Below, in pieces: positions 44,871 to 57,944 of a DNA stretch of 64,000 nt (its first letter is position 1; each line of letters begins with the position of its first letter). Both the position numbers and the translations under genes were made by a program. The stretch comes from Synechococcus sp. M44_DOE_062 (GTDB taxonomy: Bacteria; Cyanobacteriota; Cyanobacteriia; Thermostichales; Thermostichaceae), in assembly GCA_015295985.1 (NCBI GenBank), contig DVDX01000023.1:1-64000 (forward strand), given 5' to 3'. The notes beneath the pieces were generated by a model. The model was given only the letters and a program-made list of their open reading frames with translations, searched no databases and was not told the origin of the DNA.

Positions 44871-46406
44871 ATGCCGCAAGATATCCAAGGCATCAAAGAC
44901 CACGCTCGCCTGTTTCAAGATCCGGAATATCAGGCACTTCTGCAGTGCAAACAAACCTTTGAAGATCGCCCTCCCCTGGAAGAAGTGGCCCGGGTGGCCG
45001 AATGGACAAAATCTTGGGAATACCGGGAAAAGAACTTTCAGCGGGAAGCTTTGACGATAAACCCTGCCAAGGCTTGCCAGCCCTTAGGGGCCATCTTTGC
45101 CGCTGCCGGCTTTGAGGGAACTCTGCCCTTTGTCCATGGATCCCAGGGGTGTGTGGCCTATTTTCGCACCCATCTCACCCGCCACTTCAAGGAGCCGTTT
45201 TCAGCGGTCTCCACCTCGATGACGGAAGATGCGGCGGTGTTTGGCGGCCTCAAAAACCTGATTGAGGGACTGGAAAACGCCTACACCCTCTACAAGCCCA
45301 AGATGATCGCCGTGTGCACCACCTGCATGGCAGAGGTGATCGGGGATGACCTGGGGGCCTTTATCACCACGGCCAGAAACGAGGGGGCCATTCCCCGCGA
45401 CTTCCCGGTGCCCTACGCCCACACGCCAAGCTTTGTGGGATCCCACATCACCGGCTATGACAACATGCTCAAGGCCATTCTCAGCACCCTCACCGAGCCG
45501 GTGGGCCGCACAGGCAGCAATGGCCACATCAACGTCATCCCTGGCTTCGATACCTACATGGGCAATTTGCGGGAGATCAAGCGCATTTTTGGCTTATTTG
45601 GGATCCCACTGACCCTGCTAGCCGACAACTCCGACTATTTGGATTCGCCCAACGACGGCACCTTCCGCATGTATCCCGGCGGAACCCCTCTGGAGGTGGC
45701 CGCCCAATGCTTGAACGCCGAGGCCACTTTTTCCTTCCAGCGCTACACCACGCCCAAGACCCTGGAGTTTCTGGCAGAAGCTTCTGGTCGGCCCACCCTG
45801 ACGGCGCGGCCAGTGGGCATTCGGGGCACGGATGAGTTTTTGATGCAGCTATCTCGGCTAACCGGCAGGCCCATTCCCCCGGAGCTGGAGATCGAGCGGG
45901 GCCGGGCGGTGGATGCTTTCACCGACTCCCAAGCCTGGATCCACGGCAAGCGGGTAGCCCTGTATGGGGATCCGGATCTGGCGATGGGCTTGCTCAGCCT
46001 ATTGCTGGAGCTGGGGGCCGAGCCGGTGCATGTGGTGGTAACCAACAGCAACGAGGAGTTTGAGACTGAGGCGCGGGCGCTGCTGGCCTCTAGCCCCTAT
46101 GGGCAGGGGGCAACCGTCTGGGGAGGCAAGGATCTCTGGCATCTGCGCTCCCTGATGTTCACCGAGCCAGTGGATCTGCTGATTGGCAATTCCTACGGCA
46201 AATACCTATGGCGGGATACAGGCACGCCTTTGGTGCGCATCGGCTACCCCATCTTCGACCGCCACCACCTGCATCGCTACCCCACCTACGGCTACGTGGG
46301 GGCCCTCAACCTCCTTAACTGGCTGGTCAACACCCTTCTAGATGAGGCCGATCGGCGCAGCATCACTCCCAGCAAAACCGATTTTTCCTTCGACCTAATT
46401 CGTTAG
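44871..46406 (+). CDS. nifK: Nitrogenase MoFe protein beta chain NifK
   Basis: The 511-residue subunit has P-cluster ligands in NPAKACQPLGAIFAAAGFEG, FVHGSQGCVAYFRTHLTRH and CTTCMAEVIGDDLGAF. The C-terminus RYPTYGYVGALNLLNWLVN is typical. It pairs with NifD in the alpha2beta2 enzyme. It follows nifD by 65 bases, with AGGAGACC just upstream of the ATG. Confidence 0.97.
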   Translation: MPQDIQGIKDHARLFQDPEYQALLQCKQTFEDRPPLEEVARVAEWTKSWEYREKNFQREALTINPAKACQPLGAIFAAAGFEGTLPFVHGSQGCVAYFRTHLTRHFKEPFSAVSTSMTEDAAVFGGLKNLIEGLENAYTLYKPKMIAVCTTCMAEVIGDDLGAFITTARNEGAIPRDFPVPYAHTPSFVGSHITGYDNMLKAILSTLTEPVGRTGSNGHINVIPGFDTYMGNLREIKRIFGLFGIPLTLLADNSDYLDSPNDGTFRMYPGGTPLEVAAQCLNAEATFSFQRYTTPKTLEFLAEASGRPTLTARPVGIRGTDEFLMQLSRLTGRPIPPELEIERGRAVDAFTDSQAWIHGKRVALYGDPDLAMGLLSLLLELGAEPVHVVVTNSNEEFETEARALLASSPYGQGATVWGGKDLWHLRSLMFTEPVDLLIGNSYGKYLWRDTGTPLVRIGYPIFDRHHLHRYPTYGYVGALNLLNWLVNTLLDEADRRSITPSKTDFSFDLIR

Positions 46407-46554
46407 CTTCCGGAGTAGGGGGATCCCAGAGGCTGGATGGATCTTGTCTAAGGATCCCCTGCTCCAAAGCCGCTAGGAGGAACAGCCAAGCCTTACGGAA
46501 TCTGATGAATTTTGCCAGAGCTGCGGCTGAGCTTCCTATCCTGGACGTTATTCC

Positions 46555-46586
46555 CCTGACGCAACCAGGGTCGCGCTAGCGGTGCA
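46555..46586. repeat. Short repeats upstream of nifV
   Basis: CCTGACGCAACCAGG (46555-46569) is followed by GGTCGCGCTAGCGGTGCA (46569-46586). The latter matches 2653-2670 in 17 of 18 bases. They lie in the 240-bp nifK-nifV spacer, which otherwise shows no gene. Confidence 0.65.
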
Positions 46587-46646
46587 CAGCATATTGACGG
46601 CCACCCGGTTGCCTCGGCGGGCCGTAGGCCTTGGAGGATGGATCCC

Positions 46647-47834
46647 ATGAATTCTTCTCTCACCATCAACGACACCACCCTGCGCGATGGGGAGCAGGCG
46701 GCAGGGGTAGCCTTCCAAATCCCCGAGAAGATCTCCATTGCCGCCCTCTTGGATGCCATTGGCGTGCCCGAGATTGAAGTGGGGATCCCGGCCATGGGCG
46801 CCGTGGAAACGGAGGCCATCCGCGCCATGCTGGGCTTGGGGCTGCGGGCTCAGATGCTGGGGTGGAACCGGGCTGTGCCCAGCGATATCCTCGCCTCCAT
46901 CCGCTGTGGCCTCAAACGGATCCACATCTCCGTGCCGGTCTCGAATCGGCAAATCGCTGCCAAGTTCCAAGGGGATCGGCCTCGGCTGCTACGACAGTTG
47001 CGCCAATGCGTGGAGATGGCCTTAGAACAAGGGCTGTGGGTCTCGGTGGGGGCAGAAGATGCCAGCCGCACCCCTCTGGAGCAGGTTATTGAGCTGGCCC
47101 AAATGGCCCAGAGCTGGGGCTGTCGGCGCTTCCGCTACTGCGATACGGTGGGCATTTTGGATCCTTTTAGCACCTACAAGCAGATTCGCCGTCTGGTGCG
47201 GGCCATCGACATCCCCGTGGAGATGCATACCCACGACGACCTGGGTATGGCCACCGCCAATGCCCTAGCTGGGATCCGCGCCGGCGCCCAGTCGGTGAAC
47301 ACCACCGTCAACGGCTTGGGGGAACGGGCCGGCAACGCCCCCCTAGAAGAGGTGGTGATGGCTCTGCGCTACACCTTGGGGATTGACGTTGGGGTGGATA
47401 CCCGCCGCCTGCGGGAGCTGTCTCAACAGGTGGCGCGGGCCAGCGGCGCTCCCCTGCCCCCCTGGAAGGCCATTGTTGGCGATAACGCCTTTGCCCATGA
47501 GTCGGGCATTCACGCGGCAGGGGTGTTGCGGGATCCCCAGACCTACGAGCCTTTCCCACCGGAAGCCGTGGGCAGCCAGCGGCGGCTGGTGTTGGGCAAA
47601 CACTCCGGTAGGCGTTTGCTGCTCCAGGTTCTGAAGGAACAGGGGATCCCTGTCGAGCAGATCCCGCCTGGCCAACTGGAAAAGCTCCTAGAACAGGTGC
47701 GGCAGCACGTCACCCACTGCAAACATCCGATCCCACCGGCGGAACTGGCCCGCTATTGCCGCGCAACGCTGACGCAATGGGCACAACAGTCTCTAGAACC
47801 CATCCCAGAGGAGAGCCATCCCGATGTTGTCTAA
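46647..47834 (+). CDS. nifV: Homocitrate synthase NifV
   Basis: NifV condenses acetyl-CoA and 2-oxoglutarate to homocitrate, the organic ligand of FeMo-co. The 395-residue protein begins with INDTTLRDGEQAAGVAF and has the metal site HTHDDLGMATANALAG and GLGERAGNAPLEEVVMAL, diagnostic for the HMG-CoA-lyase-like superfamily. The ATG at 46647 lies 9 bases after GGAGG; the ATG at 46638 would be too close to it. Its end overlaps a 49-aa ORF. Confidence 0.93.
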   Translation: MNSSLTINDTTLRDGEQAAGVAFQIPEKISIAALLDAIGVPEIEVGIPAMGAVETEAIRAMLGLGLRAQMLGWNRAVPSDILASIRCGLKRIHISVPVSNRQIAAKFQGDRPRLLRQLRQCVEMALEQGLWVSVGAEDASRTPLEQVIELAQMAQSWGCRRFRYCDTVGILDPFSTYKQIRRLVRAIDIPVEMHTHDDLGMATANALAGIRAGAQSVNTTVNGLGERAGNAPLEEVVMALRYTLGIDVGVDTRRLRELSQQVARASGAPLPPWKAIVGDNAFAHESGIHAAGVLRDPQTYEPFPPEAVGSQRRLVLGKHSGRRLLLQVLKEQGIPVEQIPPGQLEKLLEQVRQHVTHCKHPIPPAELARYCRATLTQWAQQSLEPIPEESHPDVV

Positions 47835-47973
47835 CCGCTTGTCTGGAAAGGAATCTTCCAAATCTCAGGCCATTTTGGCAGCCGTGTCCCGACGGGCACG
47901 CCAAGTGGGCCGCAGCCTAACCCGCCAAGAGGTTTGTCAGGTGTTGGCGGAGATCACAGGAGGTAACCCATGA
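47824..47973 (+). CDS. 49-aa ORF between nifV and nifZ
   Basis: This short frame starts with ATG at 47824, overlapping the last 11 bases of nifV, and ends in a TGA that overlaps the nifZ ATG (ATGA). The peptide begins MLSNRLSGKESSKSQAIL and ends RQEVCQVLAEITGGNP, with a basic middle (SRRARQVGRSL). The exact overlaps at both ends argue that it is translated and couples nifV to nifZ. I recognise no domain. It may be a genuine microprotein or a coupling leader. Confidence 0.5.
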   Translation: MLSNRLSGKESSKSQAILAAVSRRARQVGRSLTRQEVCQVLAEITGGNP

Positions 47974-48233
47974 GCAACGAATTGGAGCTGGATCGCCCCC
48001 CCCAATTTGAGCTGGGCGACAAAGTTCGCATCCGTAAGGTCATCCGCAACGATGGCACCTTTTTCGGCCAGCCGGTGGGGAAAATCTTGGCCGTTCCCGG
48101 CGACGAAGGCTACGTCATTTCCATTGGCACCTTTCTACAACGGTTTTACGTCTACGCCGTCCACTGCTTGGCCAAAGGCTTGGTGGTGGGGTGCCGCACC
48201 CAAGAGCTGGAACTTGTGGAGAAAGGGCAATGA
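47970..48233 (+). CDS. nifZ: Nitrogenase maturation protein NifZ
   Basis: The 87-residue protein has the NifZ pattern FELGDKVRIRKVIRNDGTF, then GDEGYVISIGTFLQRFYVYAV. NifZ helps form the second P-cluster in NifDK. AGGAGG lies 7 bases before the ATG. It overlaps both the 49-aa ORF and nifT by 4 bases. Confidence 0.9.
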   Translation: MSNELELDRPPQFELGDKVRIRKVIRNDGTFFGQPVGKILAVPGDEGYVISIGTFLQRFYVYAVHCLAKGLVVGCRTQELELVEKGQ

Positions 48234-48430
48234 AAGTTATCCTGCACGAAAGTGCCTATGGGCATTTGATGGTCTACGTTCCCAAAAAAGATCTGGAAGA
48301 ATCGGTTGTCGCCACCCGTTCAGAGGCCGGAGAAACCATTTTCACCCTGAGCAACGGTTGGGAATTGTCCGTCCCAGAGCTGCCAGAGCCTTTGTCTTTG
48401 CCCAAGACGGTAGAGGCCAAACGCCTCTAG
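48230..48430 (+). CDS. nifT: NifT/FixU family protein
   Basis: The 66-residue protein matches NifT: KVILHESAYGHLMVYVPKKDLEE, then GWELSVPELP. It is widespread in nif operons, with no essential function known. It starts within the nifZ stop (ATGA) and is the last intact gene of the rightward nif operon. Confidence 0.9.
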   Translation: MKVILHESAYGHLMVYVPKKDLEESVVATRSEAGETIFTLSNGWELSVPELPEPLSLPKTVEAKRL

Positions 48431-48519
48431 CCAACGGTTGGCTAGACAATTCTGTTGGCCCATCCTCGAAAGGGCTGAGAGAATCGGTTGAATTCAGCTC
48501 TAACAAGCTCCAAATACCC

Positions 48520-49769
48520 ATGAAAAGGGTTGGATCCCCCGTCATTTTGTTTGAACAACCGGCCCACAGAGGGAGATGGCTTTTCATCCTCCTGGGGCTC
48601 CTGGTTCTTCTTTGCCGGGGAACCGTCTATTCCTGGAGCATTTTCCGCAAGCCCCTGGAAACAGAGCTGGGGATCGGGGCCGGTGAGAGCCTGCTGCCCT
48701 ACACCGTTGCCCTCGTGTTCTACGCCACCCTCATGCCCATTACGGGGTTTGTCATCCCCCGCTGGGGATCCCGCCGAGTACTGGCTCTGGGGGGCAGCTT
48801 GGTGGGCCTGGGCTATGGGTTGGCCAGCTTTGCCCCCTCTATTGGGTGGATTGCCCTCTGCTACGGAGTCATTGCCGGCAGCGGTGTGGGAATAGCCTAT
48901 GGGGTGCCAATGGTCGTGGCAGCCCGTTGGTTTCCGGATCGCAAGGGACTGGCCGTGGGATCCACCATTGTTGGCTTTGGCCTCTCCCCTCTGCTCACCG
49001 CTCCCTTGGTCAACCGCTTGATCGAGGCACTGGGGGTTCGACCTACGTTGCTGATTTTGGGGATCCTCTTTGCGGCAGTGATCCTGGGGATCGCAACCCA
49101 ACTGAGATTTCCTCCCCCCGATTGGATCCCTTCCCCCCCTCTTCTAGGAAGAGCCACGGATAGCCCAGATCACGCTCTGTTGACTTCTCGGCGCGCTCTC
49201 CCTCTCCTGAAAAACCCCTCCTTCTATGGCTTGTGGATCTGCTATGCCATTGGCACCTTGATTGGTTTAAGCACCATTGGGATTTCCGGTCCTGTGGGGG
49301 AAGAGCTGATCGGCCTGGATCCCACTGCGGCTGCCAACAGCGTGGCTCTCTTCGCTCTTTTCAACGGGATCAGCCGTCCTCTGGTGGGCTGGCTGGCCGA
49401 CCGCTTACATCCCCATCAGGTAACTACGGGCTCCTACGGGCTCATCCTGCTGGCCTGTGGGCTGATGCTCCTGCCTCCCCAGGGATCCCTTCTGGCCTAC
49501 TGGATAGCCTTTTCCTTGCTTTGGTTTTGCCTGGGGGGGTGGCTGGCCATGGCTCCTACCCTGACTTACGCCTGTTTGATCCCGAACGCTACGCCCAGAA
49601 CTACGGCATTGTGTTTACCGCCTATGGAGTTGGCGCCCTGACAGGAACGATGATCACAGGCCAAATCCGCGATAGGCTGGGCAGCTATAGCTACACCTTT
49701 TATGGGATGGCCGCCTTGGCGGTGGTAGGGATCTGGGTGGCCAACGTTTTTTTGAAGGAGAAGCTGTAG
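48520..49769 (+). pseudogene. Frameshifted MFS transporter (oxalate/formate antiporter-like)
   Basis: The first part (48520 to about 49565) encodes an MFS protein of the OFA type with GTVYSWSIFRKPLETELG and about ten membrane segments. Near WLAMAPTLT the frame is lost and runs to a stop at 49641. The expected continuation, LFDPERYAQNYGIVFTAYGVG and the last two membrane segments, is found in another frame ending at 49769. Inserting one base near 49566 would restore a ~417-residue protein. I see no obvious slippery site, so a real mutation or a sequencing error is more likely than programmed frameshifting. Substrate unknown. Confidence 0.75.
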
Positions 49770-49929
49770 GAGCTTCAAAGCAGTAGGCACGATAGGGATC
49801 CCATCAGCAAAAGCAGCAACCTGGCGCAAGCAGCAACTTCATACCCTGCAGGGCTGGGTGAACCAACTTAAAGACATGCCCCCCCAAGGCGAGCAGTTTG
49901 ATAGAGTAGTACGGCTGTTGCCGACAGAT

Positions 49930-50013
49930 GGGATCGTGGCGGAATGGTAGACGCTACGGACTTAAAATCCGTTGTTCCTAAAGAACGTGAGGGTTCGAGT
50001 CCCTCCGATCCCA
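49930..50013 (+). tRNA. tRNA-Leu(UAA), no intron
   Basis: The acceptor stem GGGATCG (49930-49936) pairs with CGATCCC (50006-50012), followed by discriminator A at 50013. The anticodon stem ACGGA/TCCGT encloses CTTAAAA with anticodon TAA. A long variable arm and the T-loop GGTTCGAGTCC complete an 84-base class II tRNA. CCA is not fully encoded. The anticodon loop is uninterrupted, whereas many cyanobacteria carry a group I intron in this gene. Confidence 0.95.
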
Positions 50014-52170
50014 TCATCCCCTGATCCCTGTCCGTTCCAACACATCCAGCAAGTCCGGGATCCGAACCCAGGCATCTTCTCGATCCAAATCGGGGCTGGA
50101 AAGAAGAGCCACCAAAGCCGGATCACAAACAGGCGCCACCAAGGGGAAATACCTTAACCCTGTCACCTGAGCAATGCTCCAAAAATAGGGGAGCACCGCA
50201 TTGCTGGGCAAGATCTCGATGACGGTGGTGCCGGGTGGACAAAAGGCGAGGTTGGTCAGGCCCGCCCCGTGGATCCCGATCACCGCCTCTGCCCCTTGCA
50301 TCAGGGCTATTTGCTCGGGGAGAGAGAGGGTTTCCATTTGCACCGATACAAATCCCCAAGGGCGCAAACAGGCCAGCACCTCCGCTTCGTTGATCACCCG
50401 CCGCCAGCGGGCAGAGCGACGGCTGATGTAAATCCGCCGCGGCTGCAAGGGGTCAATGGACAAACTCGGCTGGGCCAGTTGCCGCAGCACTGCCAATCCC
50501 CTAGGCGTCAAGCACCCCACCGGTGCCCCTGCTGAGGGCACGATCAGGTTTTGGGCTTGCAGATGGGATCCCCCCAACTGCTCAAAGCTGAGGATACGCT
50601 CGGCTGGGATCCCCAAAGCAGCCAAGCTCTGCACCTGAAAGGGTTTTCTTTGATACCCGTGGATCAAGATGGGAATGTCCTTTTCCAGGGCACCCGACCG
50701 CCGCAGAATATCGAGGGCAGGCAAAATATCCACCATCCAGTGAAAGTAATTAACTGCTCCCAAGGGCAAGAGGGCAACGGGGCCATGCAGCGGGATCGGT
50801 GGGGGGAGATGGGGCAAGCCCAGTAGAGGGTGGTGCTGCAGGTGATCCGGCTTGTAGTCCCAGTCGAGGAACTCCGGTGGTGGCAAGCTCAGCGACAGAT
50901 CGGCGAGCAATTCTCCCCGGCGGGTGAGCACCCCACTGGCAAAGCTGGCGTAAAGATGGCGGGGATAATGGCCCACCTGCACGGATCCTCTGGGGATCTG
51001 GGCCACAAAGGTCTCTGCCAAGGGGATCCGCTGCGGGCGCAGCTTTTGCAAAATGGCGGGATCAGCCGCAGGGGGCGCTTTTAGACAGAGAACCCCCCCT
51101 GGATCCAGGGGTTGGTAGTCCCCTTCGCCCGTAGCCTGATGCCACTGTCGGGTGGTGAGGTAGCCTTGGGTTGGCACCGGCCAGAAGTCGGTCGTAGAAG
51201 GAGTGTTCTGGGAAAAAGAGTCTGCCTGAAGGGCAACGCCTTCTGGAGCCCAACGCTGCCGCCAAGCCGAATACAGGAAATCGGGGATCCCCAGGGATCC
51301 CTCTCCCCTGCACGCCTGCTCCAATCCCGACCGCAGAGGGCTTTCTCTCCCACTGCCCTGGCACCACGCCTGCACCCAACTCCGTTCCGCCGCCACCGCT
51401 CGGCAAACCTTCTCCCAAGCGGCCTCAGGGTGAGCCAACCGCACTTCCGCTTCCGCCCAGTAGCTGTAGAGCTGCGCCGTCCCAGTGCCCCGCGCTTCAG
51501 CCGTCTGAAAGCACCGCACAGCCTGAACTGGATCCTGCAGATCCAACCACGCCAAGCCCATCTGTACCCAGGGATCCCCCCACTCAGGGCGCAGCCGCGC
51601 AGCCTCCTGCAGAGGGGAAATCGCCTCTCGCAGCCGACCCAGCTTCATCAGAGCCAGGCCCCAGCGCCAAAAACTCTCTGCCGCTGTTGGATCCCGTTGG
51701 CAAGCCTGCTCAAACCACTCCGCTGCCGAGCTCCACAGCCGACTCCGCTCTTGGGTCAGGCCAATGCGGTGGGCAGCCAAGGCCTGGTCAGAAGACAGCT
51801 CCAGCCGCCCATCCCCCACCTCCAGCAGCTGCCGGTACAGAGCTGCTGCCTGTGGCCAATGGCCCTTCTCCCACAGCCTTTCCGCCAAAGCCTGCAGGCC
51901 CCTCAGCAGGTGGTAGACGGCCTCGGATTCGGCCACCTCCTCTGCTTGCAGCATCGCCAACCCCTCTTGCCAGGCAAGCTGTGCCTCCAGTTCCCGACCC
52001 AGCAGGAGATAGGCAGCTCCCAGATCCCAATACAGCTCTGGAGACGGGGATCCCTGCTCAAGCTGCTGCTGCAAGGCCTGGATAACCTGCTCGTAATGCC
52101 CCTGCTCCCAATCCTCGAGGAGAAAAGCAGAAGACAACAGATGGGGGGGTAGAGTTGGGTTAAGAGCCAT
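50014..52170 (-). CDS. TPR protein with C-terminal GT61-type glycosyltransferase domain
   Basis: The 718-residue protein (ATG 52170) has several tetratricopeptide-like repeats in residues 20 to about 270, for example YWDLGAAYLLLGRELEAQLAW and WGLALMKLGRLREAISPL. A Glyco_transf_61 (DUF563) domain occupies about 440-718, with NYFHWMVDILPALDIL, RRIYISRRSARWRRVINE and GAEAVIGIHGAGLTNLAF. GT61 enzymes transfer pentoses or amino sugars, so an envelope polysaccharide role is inferred. Its stop codon directly abuts the 3' end of the tRNA gene on the opposite strand. Confidence 0.8.
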   Translation of the reverse strand: MALNPTLPPHLLSSAFLLEDWEQGHYEQVIQALQQQLEQGSPSPELYWDLGAAYLLLGRELEAQLAWQEGLAMLQAEEVAESEAVYHLLRGLQALAERLWEKGHWPQAAALYRQLLEVGDGRLELSSDQALAAHRIGLTQERSRLWSSAAEWFEQACQRDPTAAESFWRWGLALMKLGRLREAISPLQEAARLRPEWGDPWVQMGLAWLDLQDPVQAVRCFQTAEARGTGTAQLYSYWAEAEVRLAHPEAAWEKVCRAVAAERSWVQAWCQGSGRESPLRSGLEQACRGEGSLGIPDFLYSAWRQRWAPEGVALQADSFSQNTPSTTDFWPVPTQGYLTTRQWHQATGEGDYQPLDPGGVLCLKAPPAADPAILQKLRPQRIPLAETFVAQIPRGSVQVGHYPRHLYASFASGVLTRRGELLADLSLSLPPPEFLDWDYKPDHLQHHPLLGLPHLPPPIPLHGPVALLPLGAVNYFHWMVDILPALDILRRSGALEKDIPILIHGYQRKPFQVQSLAALGIPAERILSFEQLGGSHLQAQNLIVPSAGAPVGCLTPRGLAVLRQLAQPSLSIDPLQPRRIYISRRSARWRRVINEAEVLACLRPWGFVSVQMETLSLPEQIALMQGAEAVIGIHGAGLTNLAFCPPGTTVIEILPSNAVLPYFWSIAQVTGLRYFPLVAPVCDPALVALLSSPDLDREDAWVRIPDLLDVLERTGIRG

Positions 52171-52239
52171 GTCTTCGTGGATGAGAAACAGTGTTACCAA
52201 GAAAACTGGGCTTAAAGCCCCGCCTTTCCAGAGCGGCTT

Positions 52240-52544
52240 TGTGCTACTTTGTTAGCAGCGGTGGGGTAGTCAACCGCTGTATTCGCGCAAGCGAGCCGTA
52301 GGCTCTGAACCTAACAGTCTAACGACTGAACCCAACCTACTAGCTAGATAGGTTTTGTGGTTGTCGGCAACGGTACCTAAGGGCATTAGGGAACCGCCCC
52401 GCACTCGCGTCAGCGGCGTGTAGTGCTCGGGGGAACGCCTGGGGAGACAGGCACCACTGCTTTGGAAGGGTAACCGGACAGAGTAAGTGCTGTCGCAGAA
52501 CCAGGAACCAGAATCCTCACCCTCTAGGGTGGGGAGTATGTCAA
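52240..52544 (+). mobile_element. Solitary IS200/IS605-type right end with omega-RNA-like structure
   Basis: This gene-free segment ends in AGAATCCTCACCCTCTAGGG, whose 9-bp hairpin (52515-52523 with 52526-52534, loop CT) leads to GAGTATGTCAA. That arrangement is typical of right ends of cyanobacterial IS605/IS1341 elements. Upstream lie further stems: AGCGGT/ACCGCT (52257-52278), GAGCC-GTA-GGCTC (52293-52305) and AACCTA/TAGGTT (52334-52354). In complete elements this region encodes the omega RNA that guides TnpB. No tnpB or tnpA frame is present beside it, so it is a remnant or a stand-alone RNA. Confidence 0.55.
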
Positions 52545-55439
<2,895 letters not shown>

Positions 55440-55455
55440 ATGGAGTTCTCGACCC

Positions 55456-55476
55456 CCTCTTTCTGGTTCAGAGAGG
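55456..55476. terminator. Candidate hairpin between convergent apcE and ruvB
   Basis: CCTCT (55456-55460) pairs with AGAGG (55472-55476), just after the apcE stop. There is no strong T-run, so it is at best a weak terminator shared by the convergent genes. Confidence 0.3.
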
Positions 55477-55501
55477 AGCTGCGGATGAGGGGAAAGACAA
55501 A

Positions 55502-56638
55502 TTAGCTCCACAGGGGCAGGGGAGGTTCGGCTTTATAACCCAAGTGTCGTAGCGCAGCAGGAGTGACCACTCGGCCACGGGGTGTACGCTGTAGGTAGCC
55601 AATCTGCAGCAGGTAAGGCTCATACACTTCTTCGATGGTTTGGGGATCCTCACCCGTCACGGCAGCCATTGTCTCCAGGCCTACTGGCCCTCCACCGAAC
55701 TGCTCCACCAGTACCGTCAGAAGCTTGCGATCTGTCCAATCCAGACCCATGGGATCCACCTGGAACAGCTCCAGAGCGGCTGCTGCCACTTCTCGACTGA
55801 TGTGGCCATCCCCTCGTACCTGAGCGTAATCTCGCACCCGCTTGAACAGGCGGTTGGCAATGCGGGGCGTGCCCCGAGAGCGGCGGGCGATCTCTGCAGC
55901 CCCTTCTGGATCGGTGGAGACATCCAAGAGGCGAGCCGTGCGCAGCACGATCTGCACCAGCTCCTGAGGCTCGTAAAAGCGCAGCCGTTGCACATGGCCA
56001 AAGCGATCCCGCAGCGGAGAAGTAAGGGCGCCAATGCGGGTTGTGGCTCCGATGAGGGTAAAGCGTTCCAAGGGCAGAGAGGTGATGCGGGCAGAGCGAC
56101 CTTTGCCGATGGTGATGTCGAGGCGAAAATCCTCCATTGCCGGGTAAAGCAATTCTTCCGTAACCTTGGGCAGGCGGTGGATCTCGTCAATAAACAGCAC
56201 ATCCCCCCGTTTCAAGCGCACCAGATACCCCGCAATATCGCGGGGGCTTTCCAAAGCCGGTGCAGTGGTCATGTAGAACTGGGATCCCACTTCTGCCGCC
56301 AGCACTGCTGCCACCGTGGTTTTGCCTAGGCCGGGCGGGCCGTAGAACAGCAGGTGATCCAAAGGCTCTTGGCGAGCGCGGGCCGCGGCAATGGCAATGG
56401 AAAGCACTTCCTTAAGTTCCGTCTGGCCGATGTATTCCGCCAGAGTACGCGGGCGAAGGGATTCTTCCTGAGCTTCACCAGGGTGGGCTTGCGGCTGCAA
56501 CAGGGCAGAGGGATCCGCTCCCCTTTCCCCAGCAAGGCTCAACTCCCCGCTTTCTTTTCTCCAGGCTGAAGACTTTTGCTGCCGCCGCTTGGGGCTCTCA
56601 GCGTTCTGGCCTGCATCTCGAGAAGAAATGATTGCCAT
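55502..56638 (-). CDS. ruvB: Holliday junction DNA helicase RuvB
   Basis: RuvB drives branch migration with RuvA. The 378-residue AAA+ protein has [19 protein letters not shown], Walker [10 protein letters not shown], Walker [10 protein letters not shown] and the sensor region [17 protein letters not shown]. The C-terminal winged helix contains [25 protein letters not shown]-type sequence. A ~65-residue N-terminal extension is normal for cyanobacteria. It is convergent with apcE and downstream of psbA on the same strand. Confidence 0.95.
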   Translation of the reverse strand: MAIISSRDAGQNAESPKRRQQKSSAWRKESGELSLAGERGADPSALLQPQAHPGEAQEESLRPRTLAEYIGQTELKEVLSIAIAAARARQEPLDHLLFYGPPGLGKTTVAAVLAAEVGSQFYMTTAPALESPRDIAGYLVRLKRGDVLFIDEIHRLPKVTEELLYPAMEDFRLDITIGKGRSARITSLPLERFTLIGATTRIGALTSPLRDRFGHVQRLRFYEPQELVQIVLRTARLLDVSTDPEGAAEIARRSRGTPRIANRLFKRVRDYAQVRGDGHISREVAAAALELFQVDPMGLDWTDRKLLTVLVEQFGGGPVGLETMAAVTGEDPQTIEEVYEPYLLQIGYLQRTPRGRVVTPAALRHLGYKAEPPLPLWS

Positions 56639-56780
56639 GTCCCTAAGTCACAGAGGCAATGGCCCCAATTTAACTCTAGAAAAGCTCCGGGAAAGATCCC
56701 CGCAGCAGAGAGGACAGAAAAAGACCCCCCAGCTTGCACTGAGGGATCTTGTGGGGTTGTGGAACTGTCAGGTTAAACCC

Positions 56781-57929
<1,149 letters not shown>

Positions 57930-57944
57930 GAAGCAAAGAAGATC

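Noticed and set aside
49550-49580. Programmed ribosomal frameshift in the MFS gene
   Set aside because: I see no slippery heptamer or clear downstream structure; mutation or sequencing error is simpler.
51112-52152. 346-codon open frame on the plus strand
   Set aside because: Antisense to the TPR region of the GT61 gene and low in complexity (Leu, Gln, Pro, Arg), as expected from a reversed TPR sequence.
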